DNA from: Neohoeflea coraliihabitans
Lineage (GTDB): Bacteria; Pseudomonadota; Alphaproteobacteria; Rhizobiales; Rhizobiaceae
Length of the DNA: 64,000 bases
Assembly: GCF_019334345.1 (NCBI RefSeq)
Contig: NZ_JAHWQX010000002.1
Coordinates: 496,001-560,000 of the forward strand
Direction of reading: 5' to 3'
Shown: one piece after another, positions 38,404 through 48,161 of the stretch
Position numbering within the stretch: position 1 is the first letter of the stretch
Layout: each line of letters starts with the position of its first letter
Program-made: the position numbers and the translations under genes
Notes under the pieces: model-generated
Seen by the model: the letters and a program-made list of their open reading frames with translations, nothing else
What the model was told of the DNA's origin: nothing
The model's database searches: none

Positions 38404-40362
38404 ATGCTGAGGCGCTGGCGGTTCGGCCGCTCAATTTTCGCAATCGCCGGATTGGCGGCGGCCGGGACGGCCCTTGTTCTGCTTCTCCTGGCTTTCGCGG
38501 TCTCAAGCGATGTGATGCGCGACAAGCTGGAGCGCGACATCGGCAACTGGGCCGGGCACCGTGTGGCTCTTGGCGATGCCCCGAAGCTGAGCTTCTGGCC
38601 GGTGCCGACAATCCAACTCGACAAGGTCAGCATCCTGCCGCTGAACAACGGTGACAGCGATCCGGTGATGCGTGCGGATTCGATCATCGCAGACTTCAAT
38701 CTGTTCTCGGCAGCGCTCGGTACGCCGAGCTACTCGGAGTTTCGGCTGATCCGGCCGACATTCAATCTGGAAATCTATCCGGACGGATCGTCCAACTGGA
38801 CCTCGCGGCAAGGGGCGCTGTCACGCGGCATCGCCGCCGCCGTGGAACGCCAGGCGGCAGAGAACGGTGAACAGTCGGCTGACAGCGCTATCACCATTCC
38901 GGAATCAGCCGCGATCGGAGCAGTCACGCTGGTCGATGGGACGCTGAACTGGACGCGCGATCCCGGTGCCCCGACAGAACGTATCTCCGCCATCAACGGC
39001 ACCATCTCCTGGCCATCGCCGACGGCGAGTGCGCGTGCCAATCTCGATGCGATCTTCAGAGGCGAACAGTTGCACATCGAGGGTGTCGCATCGGCGCCCC
39101 TGCTCATTCTCGGCCAGCGCATCGCGCCGCTCGAACTGTCCATTAGTTCGGCGCCTTTGAACCTCACATTCGATGGCGAGATCAACACGGCCCCCGAGGC
39201 TTTTGCGGACGGCACCTTGACCCTCGAGAGCCCGTCGGTGCGTCGCACGCTTGAATGGTCGGGCACCGAGATCAAGCCTGGCGAAGCTATTGGCGCGCTG
39301 CAATTGTCGGCGGAGGTAACAACCAGCGAGAACGTCACCAAGCTTGATGATCTGATCGTCGTGATCGATGAGAATCGCGGCATTGGCGTGCTCGACGTGA
39401 CACTCGACGAGGAGGCGCCGCCGGTGATCGCCGGAACGCTGGCGTTCAACTCCCTGGATATCACATCATTCCTGGCGGCTTTCACGCCGCTGCCTCATAG
39501 CGGTGCCGAGATCGCCTCTACGATCGACACGCGTTTCTTGCGCGAACTCGGGCTTGATCTGAGGCTGTCGGCGCAGTCAGCCCGTTTCGGGCCGATCTCC
39601 ATGACCAATCTGGCGGCTGCGGCGCGGGTCGACAGTGGCCGCGCCACCTTCGATCTTGGTGATGCCACCGCCTATGGTGGCAGCCTGATCGGCCGGATCG
39701 CCATCTCCGAAGCCGGGACCAATGGCGGTGGCACGCTGCAGGTGACGGCGCGCGATGTGGATATCGGTGCCCTGCTTGAAGCCGGCGGGCTGTCCGGCCC
39801 GCTGCCGCGCGGGCGCGGAACGCTCGATCTGCAACTGCACACACCCTACCCCGCCTGGGCGACGACAAGCACGGACATGACCGGTCATTTTTCCATGTTC
39901 GTGCAGGACGGCGCCATTGCCGATCTGAGCCTCGCAACCCTGCGGGAGCTGGCGGAGAGCCGGCCGTATTTTCGTCTTGACGAACTGGCCGATGGCTCCT
40001 CCTTTGCCTTTCATACGGCGCGCTTCGCAGCGCGTATCGCCAATGGGCAGGCTGAGATCACCGAAGCACGTATTGTCGGCGAGGACGAGCTCATCCAATT
40101 GAGCGGCATCGTGCCCTACACGCGCGGCAGCCTGGCGGTGTCCGGTACATTGGCCAGTGCGACCTCAACACCCGCGGATACCGCGGACGGGACGCTCTCG
40201 GAGGCGCCCGCGGCAGACAGCGTCGATATCAGCGCCTCAGAGGGGACGACGGGGGGCGATAGCGATGAAGCACCGCCTTTGCGTTTTTTCCTCGGCGGTT
40301 CGTGGCCGGAGCCGGTGATTTCGCCGTTCTTCAACGATCGCCGACCCAGCGCGGCGCAATAA
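38404..40362 (+). CDS. AsmA-like envelope protein
   Basis: This 652-residue protein has one N-terminal membrane helix (about 12-36) and a long repetitive beta-rich periplasmic domain. It has the AsmA start pattern [34 protein letters not shown] and the C-terminal block [13 protein letters not shown]. AsmA-family proteins bridge the envelope and have been linked to lipid transport; this one's cargo is unknown. The tail is Ser/Thr/Asp-rich before a final [16 protein letters not shown] segment. The ATG is at 38404; a hexacodon ORF starts at 38391 (after GGAGAAC) and its stop overlaps this start. It converges on potI with 14 bp between them. Confidence 0.8.
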   Translation: MLRRWRFGRSIFAIAGLAAAGTALVLLLLAFAVSSDVMRDKLERDIGNWAGHRVALGDAPKLSFWPVPTIQLDKVSILPLNNGDSDPVMRADSIIADFNLFSAALGTPSYSEFRLIRPTFNLEIYPDGSSNWTSRQGALSRGIAAAVERQAAENGEQSADSAITIPESAAIGAVTLVDGTLNWTRDPGAPTERISAINGTISWPSPTASARANLDAIFRGEQLHIEGVASAPLLILGQRIAPLELSISSAPLNLTFDGEINTAPEAFADGTLTLESPSVRRTLEWSGTEIKPGEAIGALQLSAEVTTSENVTKLDDLIVVIDENRGIGVLDVTLDEEAPPVIAGTLAFNSLDITSFLAAFTPLPHSGAEIASTIDTRFLRELGLDLRLSAQSARFGPISMTNLAAAARVDSGRATFDLGDATAYGGSLIGRIAISEAGTNGGGTLQVTARDVDIGALLEAGGLSGPLPRGRGTLDLQLHTPYPAWATTSTDMTGHFSMFVQDGAIADLSLATLRELAESRPYFRLDELADGSSFAFHTARFAARIANGQAEITEARIVGEDELIQLSGIVPYTRGSLAVSGTLASATSTPADTADGTLSEAPAADSVDISASEGTTGGDSDEAPPLRFFLGGSWPEPVISPFFNDRRPSAAQ

Positions 40363-40376
40363 CGTAATGCCGTGCG

Positions 40377-41201
40377 TCATGCGAATTCGTCGAAGGCTGT
40401 CTGCTCATCGCGGCGGCGGCGGACAGCACGGCGCTTGTTGGCGACGGCAGCGATCAAGACGCCAATGGCGACAATGCCAATCAGGATCGTGCAGACCGCA
40501 TTGATCTCGGGCGTGACGCCAAGGCGCACCTGTGAATAGATCTTCATCGGCAGCGTCGTCGCGCCTGGTCCCGAGTTGAACGAGGCGATGACGAGATCAT
40601 CGAGCGAGAGCGTGAAGGCCAGCATCCAGCCGGAAAGCACCGCCGGCAGGATCACCGGCAAGGTGATCTTGTAGAAGGCCTGAAACGGCGGACAGCCGAG
40701 ATCCTGCGCAGCCTCCTCGAGCGACATGTCGAAATTGACCAGGCGCGATTGAACCACGACGGCGACGAAACACAAAGAGAAGGTGATATGCGCCAGTGTC
40801 ACGGTCCAGAAGCCGCGATCGAAACCGATGGCGACAAACAGCAAGAGCAGCGACAGCCCGGTGATCACTTCCGGCATGACCAGTGGCGCATAGACCATGC
40901 CGGTGAACAGGGTGCGACCGTTGAAACGGGTGTAGCGCACCAACGCGAGCGCGGCCAATGTTCCCAGAACCGTTGCGATGCTGGCCGAAAGGAAAGCAAC
41001 CCGAAGCGTGACCCAGGCAGCATTGATAAGGCCCTGGTTGTTGAACAGCTCGCGATACCACTTCGTCGAGAAGCCAGCCCAGACCGTCACAAGGCGCGAT
41101 TCATTGAAGGAAAAGATCACCAGCAGAACGATCGGCAAATAAAGGAATGCGAAGCCGAGAACCACCGAGGTGATGTTGAACCGGGTCCAGCGTCCACTCA
41201 T
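40377..41201 (-). CDS. potI: Polyamine ABC transporter permease PotI-like
   Basis: This 274-residue inner-membrane permease has six helices. The coupling motif is SLEEAAQDLGCPPFQAFYKITLP (about residues 170-192). It partners PotH in importing putrescine or spermidine. The ATG at 41201 overlaps the end of potH (ATGA) and follows a GGAG site; an upstream in-frame codon lies inside potH. It is the last gene of the minus-strand potFGHI operon. Confidence 0.88.
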   Translation of the reverse strand: MSGRWTRFNITSVVLGFAFLYLPIVLLVIFSFNESRLVTVWAGFSTKWYRELFNNQGLINAAWVTLRVAFLSASIATVLGTLAALALVRYTRFNGRTLFTGMVYAPLVMPEVITGLSLLLLFVAIGFDRGFWTVTLAHITFSLCFVAVVVQSRLVNFDMSLEEAAQDLGCPPFQAFYKITLPVILPAVLSGWMLAFTLSLDDLVIASFNSGPGATTLPMKIYSQVRLGVTPEINAVCTILIGIVAIGVLIAAVANKRRAVRRRRDEQTAFDEFA

Positions 41202-42097
41202 TTCTGTCGCTCCGTCGCCTTGGCCTGGGCATTCTGAAACAACACGATCGGCACCACGAGTACGGTGAGCAGCACCATGGCGAGCGCCGAGGAGATCGTC
41301 CAATCGCCATTGTTGAAGAACTCGGTCCACAGCACCTTGCCGATCATCAGCGTGCGTGACCCTCCGAGCAGGTCGGGAATGACGAATTCACCGACGGCGG
41401 GGATGAAGACCAGCAGGCAACCGGCGGCGATGCCCGGCACCGACAAACGCAATGTCACTTTCCAGAAAGCGGCGAGCGCCGTGCATCCGAGATCCTGGGC
41501 CGCCTCGATCAGCGCATAGTCGAGCTTTTCAAGCGTGGCATAGATCGGCAGTACCATGAACGGCAGGTAGGAATAGACGATACCGATATAGACGGCGGTA
41601 TTGGTGTTCAGGATGGTCAGCGGCGCGTCGATCACGCCCAGCCATAGGAGAAGCTGGTTGAGCAGACCTTCGGGCTTGAGAATGCCGATCCAGGCATAGA
41701 CCCGGATCAGAAAGCTGGTCCAGAAGGGCAGGATAACGAGCATCAAGAGGATCGGACGCAGACCTTCACTGGCGCGGGCCATGCCGTAGGCCAGCGGAAA
41801 GCCGATCGCCAGTGTCATCAGCGTCGAGAAAAAGGCGATGGTCAGCGAGGAAATATAGGCATTGCGGTACAGCGCATCGGTGGCAAGAAACTGATAGTTC
41901 TCGAAGTTGAGCAGGCGCAGATTGTCCCAGAAACCGGACCAGCCGGCAGAAAGATCGAACTGCGGCACATAGGGCGGGCTGCCATATTCCAGAATCGACA
42001 GGGAGATGCGGAAGACGATCAGAAAAGGCAGCAGAAAGAAGACGAGCAGCCAGAAATAGGGAATGAAGATGGTGATGCGTCTGAAAGCGTTGCCCAT
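41198..42097 (-). CDS. potH: Polyamine ABC transporter permease PotH-like
   Basis: This 299-residue inner-membrane permease has the coupling motif YALIEAAQDLGCTALAAFWKVTLRL. The start chosen is the ATG at 42097, 10 bp after the potG stop and preceded by an AGG-rich site. A start at 42166 would overlap potG by 59 bp. Together with PotG and PotI it forms the PotFGHI-type importer. Confidence 0.86.
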   Translation of the reverse strand: MGNAFRRITIFIPYFWLLVFFLLPFLIVFRISLSILEYGSPPYVPQFDLSAGWSGFWDNLRLLNFENYQFLATDALYRNAYISSLTIAFFSTLMTLAIGFPLAYGMARASEGLRPILLMLVILPFWTSFLIRVYAWIGILKPEGLLNQLLLWLGVIDAPLTILNTNTAVYIGIVYSYLPFMVLPIYATLEKLDYALIEAAQDLGCTALAAFWKVTLRLSVPGIAAGCLLVFIPAVGEFVIPDLLGGSRTLMIGKVLWTEFFNNGDWTISSALAMVLLTVLVVPIVLFQNAQAKATERQK

Positions 42098-42107
42098 CCG
42101 TCCTGCC

Positions 42108-43244
42108 TCACTCGTCCAGAAGGGAACCGCCATCCGGCGCAAAGGAGATCCAGATCTGTTCGTCATAACCGATCGGATTGTCGACCGAGCGCTGGCGGTT
42201 CAGGGTCGAGGCACGCACCATCTTGCCGCCATCAAGCTTGACGATATAGTTGGTCACGTCGCCCATATAGGCGATCTCCCAGGCCTCACCCGAGGCAGCA
42301 TTGCCTGATTCAGGCCTGTGCCGCGATAGGGTGATCTTTTCCGGCCGAATGGCGAGTGCCACCTGGCTGCCGGTCGCGAAGTCGCGGTCATCGGCGACCT
42401 CAATATCGAAGCCATCGGGGCCGGCAAGCCGCACCGTGCCATTTGCCGTGCCGGCGACGGTGCCCTCAAACAGGTTCACCGACCCAATAAAGTCGGCGAC
42501 ATAGCGGGAATTGGGTGCTTCGTAGACTTCAGCCGGAGTGCCGATCTGGCTGACGACACCAGCATCCATGACCGCAATACGGTCTGACATCGTCATCGCC
42601 TCGTCCTGGTCGTGCGTGACGATGATGAATGTCAGGCCGAGTTCCTGCTGCAAATCCATCAGCTCGAACTGCGTTTCCTCGCGCAACTTCTTGTCGAGTG
42701 CGCCGAGCGGCTCGTCAAGCAGCAACAGTTTCGGCCGTTTGGCAACCGATCGTGCCAGCGCGACGCGCTGACGCTGGCCGCCGGACAGTTGATGCGGTTT
42801 GCGCTTGGCGAAGCGTTCAAGCTTGACCAGCTTCAGCATCTGCTCGACACGTTCCTTGATGTCTGCGCGCGCCATCCCTTCCTGCCGAAGCCCGAAAGCG
42901 ACATTCGCTTCGACCGACATGTGCGGGAAAAGCGCGTAGGACTGGAACATCATGTTGACCGGACGCTTGTAGGGCGGCACGCCCTTGAGCGGCTGACCAT
43001 CGAGATAGATCTCGCCGGAAGTCGGCTCTTCAAAGCCGGCGAGCATGCGCAGCAAGGTGGTCTTGCCGCAGCCGGATGGTCCTAGAAGGGAAAAGAACTC
43101 CCGCTCGTAGACGTCGAGCGAGAGATCCTGGATGGCGATGAAATCGCCGAAGCGCTTGGTGATTTTGTCAAAGCGGATATACGGCTTCGCCTCCGGATCT
43201 TCCCAGGGTGCGTAAGAGCGGCGTACATTTCCAAGCGATTTCAT
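42108..43244 (-). CDS. potG: Polyamine ABC transporter ATPase PotG-like
   Basis: This 378-residue ATPase has Walker A (GPSGCGKTTLL), QSYALFPHMSV, the signature LSGGQRQRVALARS, Walker B (LLLLDEPLGALD) and a C-terminal TOBE domain (about 295-365). The longer frame to 43304 would run through the terminator-like hairpin upstream, so the ATG at 43244 is chosen; its ribosome site is modest. A hairpin between potF and potG probably lowers the level of potGHI relative to potF. Confidence 0.87.
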   Translation of the reverse strand: MKSLGNVRRSYAPWEDPEAKPYIRFDKITKRFGDFIAIQDLSLDVYEREFFSLLGPSGCGKTTLLRMLAGFEEPTSGEIYLDGQPLKGVPPYKRPVNMMFQSYALFPHMSVEANVAFGLRQEGMARADIKERVEQMLKLVKLERFAKRKPHQLSGGQRQRVALARSVAKRPKLLLLDEPLGALDKKLREETQFELMDLQQELGLTFIIVTHDQDEAMTMSDRIAVMDAGVVSQIGTPAEVYEAPNSRYVADFIGSVNLFEGTVAGTANGTVRLAGPDGFDIEVADDRDFATGSQVALAIRPEKITLSRHRPESGNAASGEAWEIAYMGDVTNYIVKLDGGKMVRASTLNRQRSVDNPIGYDEQIWISFAPDGGSLLDE

Positions 43245-43265
43245 GAGACTGATTTCCGAAGAAGG

Positions 43266-43294
43266 AAAAGCCCCGGACGCTTGCGCCCGGGGCT
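43266..43294 (-). terminator. Intra-operon terminator or attenuator between potF and potG
   Basis: An AGCCCCGG/CCGGGGCT stem with extra GCG/CGC pairs near the loop is followed on the minus strand by TTTTCC. It lies 7 bases after the potF stop. Partial termination would make potF transcripts more abundant than potGHI, the usual need for a binding protein. Confidence 0.65.
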
Positions 43295-43300
43295 GACTTG

Positions 43301-44398
43301 TCACTGACCGGTTTTGACCTCGGTCCAGAGCCGGTTCAGGCTACGCTTCTCGCGGGCGGTCTCGGGAGAAACCGTATAGAGCCGCGACATGGCTTCATCG
43401 GTCGGATAGATCGCCGGATCGCCGCTGACCTCTTCGTCAAGGAACTCCATCGATGCCTTGTTGCCATTGGCGTAGTAGACATAGTTCGACGCCTTCGCCA
43501 TCACTTCCGGCCGCATCATGTAGTTGAGGAATTCATGGGCTTCCTCAACATGCTCGGCATCGGTCGGAATGGCCATGTTGTCGAACCACATCAGAGCGCC
43601 TTCCTTGGGGATGATGTACTCCACATTCACCCCGGCGTCGGCCTCGGCGGCACGGTCGCGGGCCTGCAGGACATCACCCGACCAGCCCATCGCCATGCAG
43701 ATATCGCCATTGGCCAGAGCGTTGATATATTCCGAGGAATGGAACTTGCGGATGTTCGGGCGGACCTCAAGCAACAGTTCCTGCGCCTTTTCGAGCGATT
43801 CCTGGTCCTTCAGATCGGGATCCATGCCGAGATAGTTCTTGGCCGCCGGGAAGGTCTCGGTCGGGGCATCCAGCATGTGAATGCCGCAATCCTGCAATTT
43901 TGCTGCCGTGTCGGCGTCAAACAGAAGATCCCAGCTGTCGAGTGCCGCATCCTCGCCGAGACGCTCCTTGACCATATCGACATTGATGCCAAGCCCGGTG
44001 GTGCCCCACATGTAGTTGACCGCATACTCGTTGCCGGGGTCATATTTCTCCAGACGCTTGGAAATCGCCGGATCCATGTTCGACAGATTGGGCAGTTTTG
44101 ACTTGTCGAGCTTCTGGAACACCCCCGCCTTGATCTGGTTGGCGAGGAAGGTGCCTGTCGGCACGACGATATCGTAACCGGTGCCACCGGCAAGAAGTTT
44201 GGTTTCGAGCACCTCGTTGGAATCGAAGACGTCGTAGACCACCTCGATGCCGGTCTCCTCGGTGAAATCCGTGAGGATTTCTTCATCGATGTAATCGGAC
44301 CAGTTGTAGATGTTGACGACCCGGTCCTGGGCCTGAACCAGAACGGTCGAAGCGGCGAGCATCGCCGCGGCAGCAATCAGTTGGGACTTCAGATGCAT
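43301..44398 (-). CDS. potF: Polyamine-binding periplasmic protein PotF-like
   Basis: This 365-residue secreted protein has a signal peptide of about 23 residues (ending VQA before Gln-Asp). The mature start RVVNIYNWSDYIDEEILTDF is the hallmark of PotD/PotF proteins. TGYDIVVPTGTFLANQ and MAMGWSGDVLQARDRA fit the ligand-binding cleft. It probably binds putrescine. It is the first gene of potFGHI; the ATG at 44398 follows AGAGGA. Confidence 0.88.
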   Translation of the reverse strand: MHLKSQLIAAAAMLAASTVLVQAQDRVVNIYNWSDYIDEEILTDFTEETGIEVVYDVFDSNEVLETKLLAGGTGYDIVVPTGTFLANQIKAGVFQKLDKSKLPNLSNMDPAISKRLEKYDPGNEYAVNYMWGTTGLGINVDMVKERLGEDAALDSWDLLFDADTAAKLQDCGIHMLDAPTETFPAAKNYLGMDPDLKDQESLEKAQELLLEVRPNIRKFHSSEYINALANGDICMAMGWSGDVLQARDRAAEADAGVNVEYIIPKEGALMWFDNMAIPTDAEHVEEAHEFLNYMMRPEVMAKASNYVYYANGNKASMEFLDEEVSGDPAIYPTDEAMSRLYTVSPETAREKRSLNRLWTEVKTGQ

Positions 44399-44649
44399 CA
44401 CTAGTTCCTCTTTGTTGCTTTTCATCTCTCCCGCCAGCGGCGGGTGGAGACGGGTTGCTTTTGTGCCCTTGCCGGCGAGGTGGCAAACAGGGTGGTACCG
44501 CAGCGCACTTCAAGCGGCTGCGATACCCTTGCCGCAACCCTAGGAAGGTTTTCGAAACGCGACAAGGGGGCGCCGTGCGATGGCCTCGCAAATTGCTGTG
44601 CATCCGCAGCCCTCCAGATAATTTGCGGGGAAATACAGCTGCCGCCAAT

Positions 44650-46107
44650 TCACTGAAAGTCGAAGGCTGATAGTCCTGTCACCATTTCGTCCAACCCAAG
44701 CGGGCGGGTGATCGGCGGCTCGGCTCTGGCCAGGCAGCCGGCGCGCTCGCACAGCCGACAAGCGGGACCGATGGGCACGGTCAGTGGCCGAATGTCGCCA
44801 CCGCCGCCGGCCGCAGGTTCCAATGTCGCCCGCGGGAGCGTGTCGCCATACACAATGTCCTTGTATGCGGCGAGATCGCAGCCGAGAAGCAATGCGGTGC
44901 GGCGCGGACGTTCGGCGAAAGCGCCCTGCGGCCCTTCCAGCGTTCGGGCAAGCGTGAGGAAAGCGGCGCCACCAGGCATTTCCACGGCTTCGACCAAAAT
45001 CTGGCCCGGCTGGGCGAAGGCGGTATGCAGCGAAAGTTTCGGGCATTCGCCGCCAAAACGCTGGCGCGGGAACCCTTGCGCTCCGGCGCAACGGAAGCGG
45101 TGACCGGCGACATCGACCTCGAGCATGAAAAACGGCACACCGGCCGCGCCGTCCCGCGCCAGAGTGGTCAGGCGGTTGGCTGCCTGCTCGAAGGACGCAG
45201 CAAAGCGTGAGCGCAACACATCCACATCATAGCGGCAACGGGTGGCGGCGGCGAGGAAGGCGCCATAGGGCATCATCAGAGCGTGGGCGGCGTATCGTGC
45301 CATCTCGAACCGGGCGATACGCCGCGCCTCGTCGCTGGCCAATTCGAGGCCGGCAACCGCCGCAGAGATTGCGACATGCATGCGGATCAGCGACGCCTCC
45401 ATCGCGACTTCGCGCAGCTGGTCATATGGCGACAGCCGCTCGGAAATGAACAGGCGATGCGAATGGCGATCATAACGGCGGCGCCAATTGGGCATTGTGG
45501 CCACAGGCAATGTGCGCACAACGATGCCATGTTCGCTTTTCAGCCACGCCTTGAGGGCCGTCATCAGGTCGTCTCCGGGCGCCAGCAATGCGTGAAAAGC
45601 CTCCGCTTCCGCCTCGATCTCCGGGAAATGATTGGGACCGGTTTCGAGAACGTGGCGCACCTCGTCGATCGGCAGCCGGGTGGCGGGCAGCGCTGCGGCC
45701 CGGCCCTCGCCGGCCAGCAGGGTCGACAGATCGCTCAGCCTTTCGGCCTGTTCGCGATAGGCGCGGTACAGTTTGACAACGGCAGCGGCGGCATTTGGGG
45801 CTGCCTCGGCAATTTCCACCACTTCCTGGTCACCCGGAAGCTCACCGACCAGCAGCGGATCGGCAAAGACTTCCTTCAGCGCAACCAGTGAAGCACCGCC
45901 CTCGCCCTGCAGATCTTCCGGCTCGACCTTGTAGACGCTGGCCAGCTTGAGGATGAGCTGGACGGTCAGCGGCCGCTGATTGCGCTCGATCAGATTGAGG
46001 TAGGACGGCGATATGCCAAGCGCCTCAGCCATCGCGGTCTGAGTGAGGCCGCGTGCGTTGCGGATGCGGCGGATGCGCGGACCAGCAAATATCTTCTGTT
46101 CAGCCAT
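44650..46107 (-). CDS. XRE-family regulator, ScfR/RamB type (short-chain fatty acid response)
   Basis: This 485-residue protein has an N-terminal XRE helix-turn-helix (about 9-65): RIRRIRNARGLTQTAMAEALGISPSYLNLIERN. A middle region resembles the IrrE/ImmA-like fold but lacks an intact HEXXH metal site. A C-terminal DUF2083-type domain holds a Cys cluster (CRLCERAGCLARAEPPI) that could bind metal or an Fe-S cluster. Members control glyoxylate-cycle or propionyl-CoA genes. It is divergent from aceA, and repeated sequences fill the gap, so it probably regulates aceA and itself. Confidence 0.84.
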   Translation of the reverse strand: MAEQKIFAGPRIRRIRNARGLTQTAMAEALGISPSYLNLIERNQRPLTVQLILKLASVYKVEPEDLQGEGGASLVALKEVFADPLLVGELPGDQEVVEIAEAAPNAAAAVVKLYRAYREQAERLSDLSTLLAGEGRAAALPATRLPIDEVRHVLETGPNHFPEIEAEAEAFHALLAPGDDLMTALKAWLKSEHGIVVRTLPVATMPNWRRRYDRHSHRLFISERLSPYDQLREVAMEASLIRMHVAISAAVAGLELASDEARRIARFEMARYAAHALMMPYGAFLAAATRCRYDVDVLRSRFAASFEQAANRLTTLARDGAAGVPFFMLEVDVAGHRFRCAGAQGFPRQRFGGECPKLSLHTAFAQPGQILVEAVEMPGGAAFLTLARTLEGPQGAFAERPRRTALLLGCDLAAYKDIVYGDTLPRATLEPAAGGGGDIRPLTVPIGPACRLCERAGCLARAEPPITRPLGLDEMVTGLSAFDFQ

Positions 46108-46122
46108 GGCAGGCTCCGGGCG

Positions 46123-46290
46123 TTACAAATCTTGACAAAACATCGAGGACAGCATCACGCAGCGTCATTGACAATTTTTACAAATTTACAGCCACGCTTT
46201 GTCAAAGACAAGACCGTATGACATCAATTTCATCCCAGTATCGCGGGTTCTTCTGGCCTTTGTGCAAGCGCAATGTAAATCTTGTCACAT
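46123..46290. promoter_or_regulatory. Repeated elements in the regulator-aceA intergenic region
   Basis: Several related AT-rich elements occur between the divergent genes. Near 46128 there is AAATCTTGACA and near 46278 AAATCTTGTCA, a near-identical direct repeat. TTGACAATTTTTACAAA is at about 46169, and TTTGTCAAAGACAAG at about 46198. They are candidate operators for the adjacent ScfR-type regulator. Which are bound cannot be told from the sequence alone. Confidence 0.4.
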
Positions 46291-46356
46291 CAACGCAGAC
46301 GCCTCATCCGGTCTCGGGGGCGAGCTGCCAGAACATTGCATACGCGGAGAAACACA

Positions 46357-47646
46357 ATGACTGATTTTTACAACCTTGTTCCGAGCGCCCCGGCAGGCCG
46401 TTTCGATGGTGTCGAGCGGCCGTACTCCGCCGCCGATGTCACAAAGCTGCGCGGCTCGGTGCAGATCCGGCATACGCTGGCCGAAAACGGTGCCAACCGC
46501 CTGTGGGATCTCATCCGCAACGAGGATTTCGTCAATGCGCTTGGCGCCCTGTCGGGAAACCAGGCGATGCAGATGGTGCGCGCCGGGCTGAAGGCGATCT
46601 ACCTGTCGGGCTGGCAGGTTGCCGCCGACGCCAATACAGCCTCAGCCATGTATCCGGACCAGTCGCTCTATCCGGCCAATGCCGGTCCGGAACTTGCCAA
46701 GCGGATCAACCGCACCCTGCAGCGCGCCGACCAGATCGAGACAGCGGAAGGCAACGGGCTGTCGGTCGAGACCTGGTTCGCTCCGATTGTCGCCGATGCG
46801 GAAGCCGGTTTCGGCGGGCCGCTCAACGCGTTCGAGTTGATGAAGGCCTATATCGAAGCGGGCGCTGCCGGCGTTCACTATGAAGATCAGCTGGCTTCGG
46901 AGAAAAAGTGCGGCCATCTGGGCGGCAAGGTTCTCATTCCGACCGCACAGCATGTGCGCAATCTCGACGCGGCGCGCCTGGCCGCCGATGTGATGGGCAC
47001 GCCGACGCTGGTTATCGCCCGCACGGATGCCGAGGCGGCGAAACTCCTGACTTCGGACATCGATGAGCGCGACCGGCCATTTGTCGACTATGATGCCGGC
47101 CGCACGGCGGAAGGCTTCTATCACGTCAAGAACGGTCTCGACTCCTGCATCGAACGGGCCAAGGCCTATGCGCCGCATGCGGACTTGATCTGGTGCGAGA
47201 CGTCGAAGCCCGACCTCGAGCAGGCGCGCAAATTCGCCGAAGGTGTGCGCCGCGAGTTCCCGGACCAGATGCTGGCCTACAACTGTTCGCCGTCGTTCAA
47301 CTGGAAAAAGAACCTCGACGACGCGACGATCGCCAAGTTTCAGCGCGAGCTGGGCGCCATGGGCTACAAGTTCCAGTTCATTACCCTGGCCGGTTTCCAC
47401 CAGCTCAACCACGGCATGTACGAGCTGGCGCGCGGCTACAAGGACCGGCAGATGGCGGCCTACTCGGAACTGCAGGAAGCCGAATTTGCCTCGGAAGCCA
47501 ATGGTTACACCGCCACCAAGCACCAGCGCGAGGTCGGCACCGGCTATTTCGATGCCGTTTCGATGGCCATCACCGGTGGCCAGTCATCGACCACGGCAAT
47601 GGGCGAATCGACGGAAGCGGCGCAATTCAAGCCGGCCGCCGAGTAA
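46357..47646 (+). CDS. aceA: Isocitrate lyase
   Basis: This 429-residue enzyme cleaves isocitrate to glyoxylate and succinate in the glyoxylate cycle. The catalytic Cys is about Cys185 in the signature KKCGH ([11 protein letters not shown]). VSGWQVAAD-type residues near 80 ([12 protein letters not shown]) and TSKPD near the active site support the assignment. The ATG at 46357 follows CGGAGAA. It is divergent from its probable regulator and followed by a small conserved gene. Confidence 0.95.
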   Translation: MTDFYNLVPSAPAGRFDGVERPYSAADVTKLRGSVQIRHTLAENGANRLWDLIRNEDFVNALGALSGNQAMQMVRAGLKAIYLSGWQVAADANTASAMYPDQSLYPANAGPELAKRINRTLQRADQIETAEGNGLSVETWFAPIVADAEAGFGGPLNAFELMKAYIEAGAAGVHYEDQLASEKKCGHLGGKVLIPTAQHVRNLDAARLAADVMGTPTLVIARTDAEAAKLLTSDIDERDRPFVDYDAGRTAEGFYHVKNGLDSCIERAKAYAPHADLIWCETSKPDLEQARKFAEGVRREFPDQMLAYNCSPSFNWKKNLDDATIAKFQRELGAMGYKFQFITLAGFHQLNHGMYELARGYKDRQMAAYSELQEAEFASEANGYTATKHQREVGTGYFDAVSMAITGGQSSTTAMGESTEAAQFKPAAE

Positions 47647-47723
47647 CAGACCAACCTGCTGCGGGGGCCAGGCCCACTGCCCCCGTGGCATCGCTGCAAC
47701 GCCAGAAACGAAGGAGCATTCCC

Positions 47724-47960
47724 ATGGCACCGCAGACACGCGTAAAGGAACGGGCCGAGGAGCAGTCATCGGCCATGTCCACAGACCAGCAGGCCGCAAT
47801 CCGTATGGTGGCCAATGACTTGCATCGCCTCAACCACTCCGTGATGAAAGCGGTGGATGCGGGTGTGTCGGTGGAGCTTGTCCGCTCGGCACGCCATCAT
47901 GGCGAAGGCAACTGGGGCGATCTTCTGATCCCGGTGATTGTCACCCAGGGGCGCGGCTGA
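47724..47960 (+). CDS. Small conserved protein after aceA (DUF6898-like)
   Basis: This 78-residue cytoplasmic protein has an AAGGAG ribosome site and sits 77 bp after aceA. The conserved-looking region runs from MSTDQQAAIRMVANDLHRLN to GDLLIPVIVTQGRG. I recall a small gene at this place in S. meliloti (SMc00767), with no known function. The last 62 bases, including the stop and the terminator behind it, are duplicated about 0.55 kb downstream. It ends in a strong terminator. Confidence 0.75.
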   Translation: MAPQTRVKERAEEQSSAMSTDQQAAIRMVANDLHRLNHSVMKAVDAGVSVELVRSARHHGEGNWGDLLIPVIVTQGRG

Positions 47961-48017
47961 CTTTTTCGCAACCCCCGACAGGTTCAAGCCGCCGCGGAGC
48001 ACTCCGCGGCGGCTTTT
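47898..48017 (+). repeat. 120-bp direct repeat, copy 1 (gene end plus terminator)
   Basis: This segment covers the last 20 codons and stop of the small conserved gene plus its terminator. It recurs at 48450-48569 with two base differences in 120, both synonymous in the gene frame (GAT/GAC and CTG/TTG). Confidence 0.95.
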
Positions 48018-48018
48018 T
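47988..48018 (+). terminator. Rho-independent terminator after the small conserved gene
   Basis: A 12-bp perfect stem (GCCGCCGCGGAG/CTCCGCGGCGGC) with a two-base-plus loop is followed by TTTTT. Confidence 0.9.
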
Positions 48019-48103
48019 CATCAGGGATTCTTCTTATTCGCTTTTGACAGGGACCGCAGCTGCCACTGAGACCATCACGTCAGATTGAAAACGAAAAATA
48101 TTG

Positions 48104-48129
48104 TATAAGACATATAATATATGCTTGTA
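48104..48129. promoter_or_regulatory. TATAAT-like element in an imperfect inverted repeat
   Basis: A TATAAT match (48113-48118) sits about 44 bp before the micropeptide start. It lies inside TATAAG-CATATA / TATATG-CTTGTA half-sites. No -35 with a standard spacer is found (TTGAAA is 22 bases away), so promoter status is uncertain. Confidence 0.3.
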
Positions 48130-48161
48130 TGATACTTCTTTCATGACGAGGAGGATAACTG

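Noticed and set aside
38285-38611. N-terminal extension of acsA2 to 38611
   Set aside because: The added 109 residues are Arg/Pro-rich and unlike the family. A TTG with AGGAG at 38284 fits the known N-terminus.
44584-44632. GCAAATT/AATTTGC inverted repeat upstream of potF as an operator
   Set aside because: The arms are only seven bases with a long loop and no regulator is known for it.
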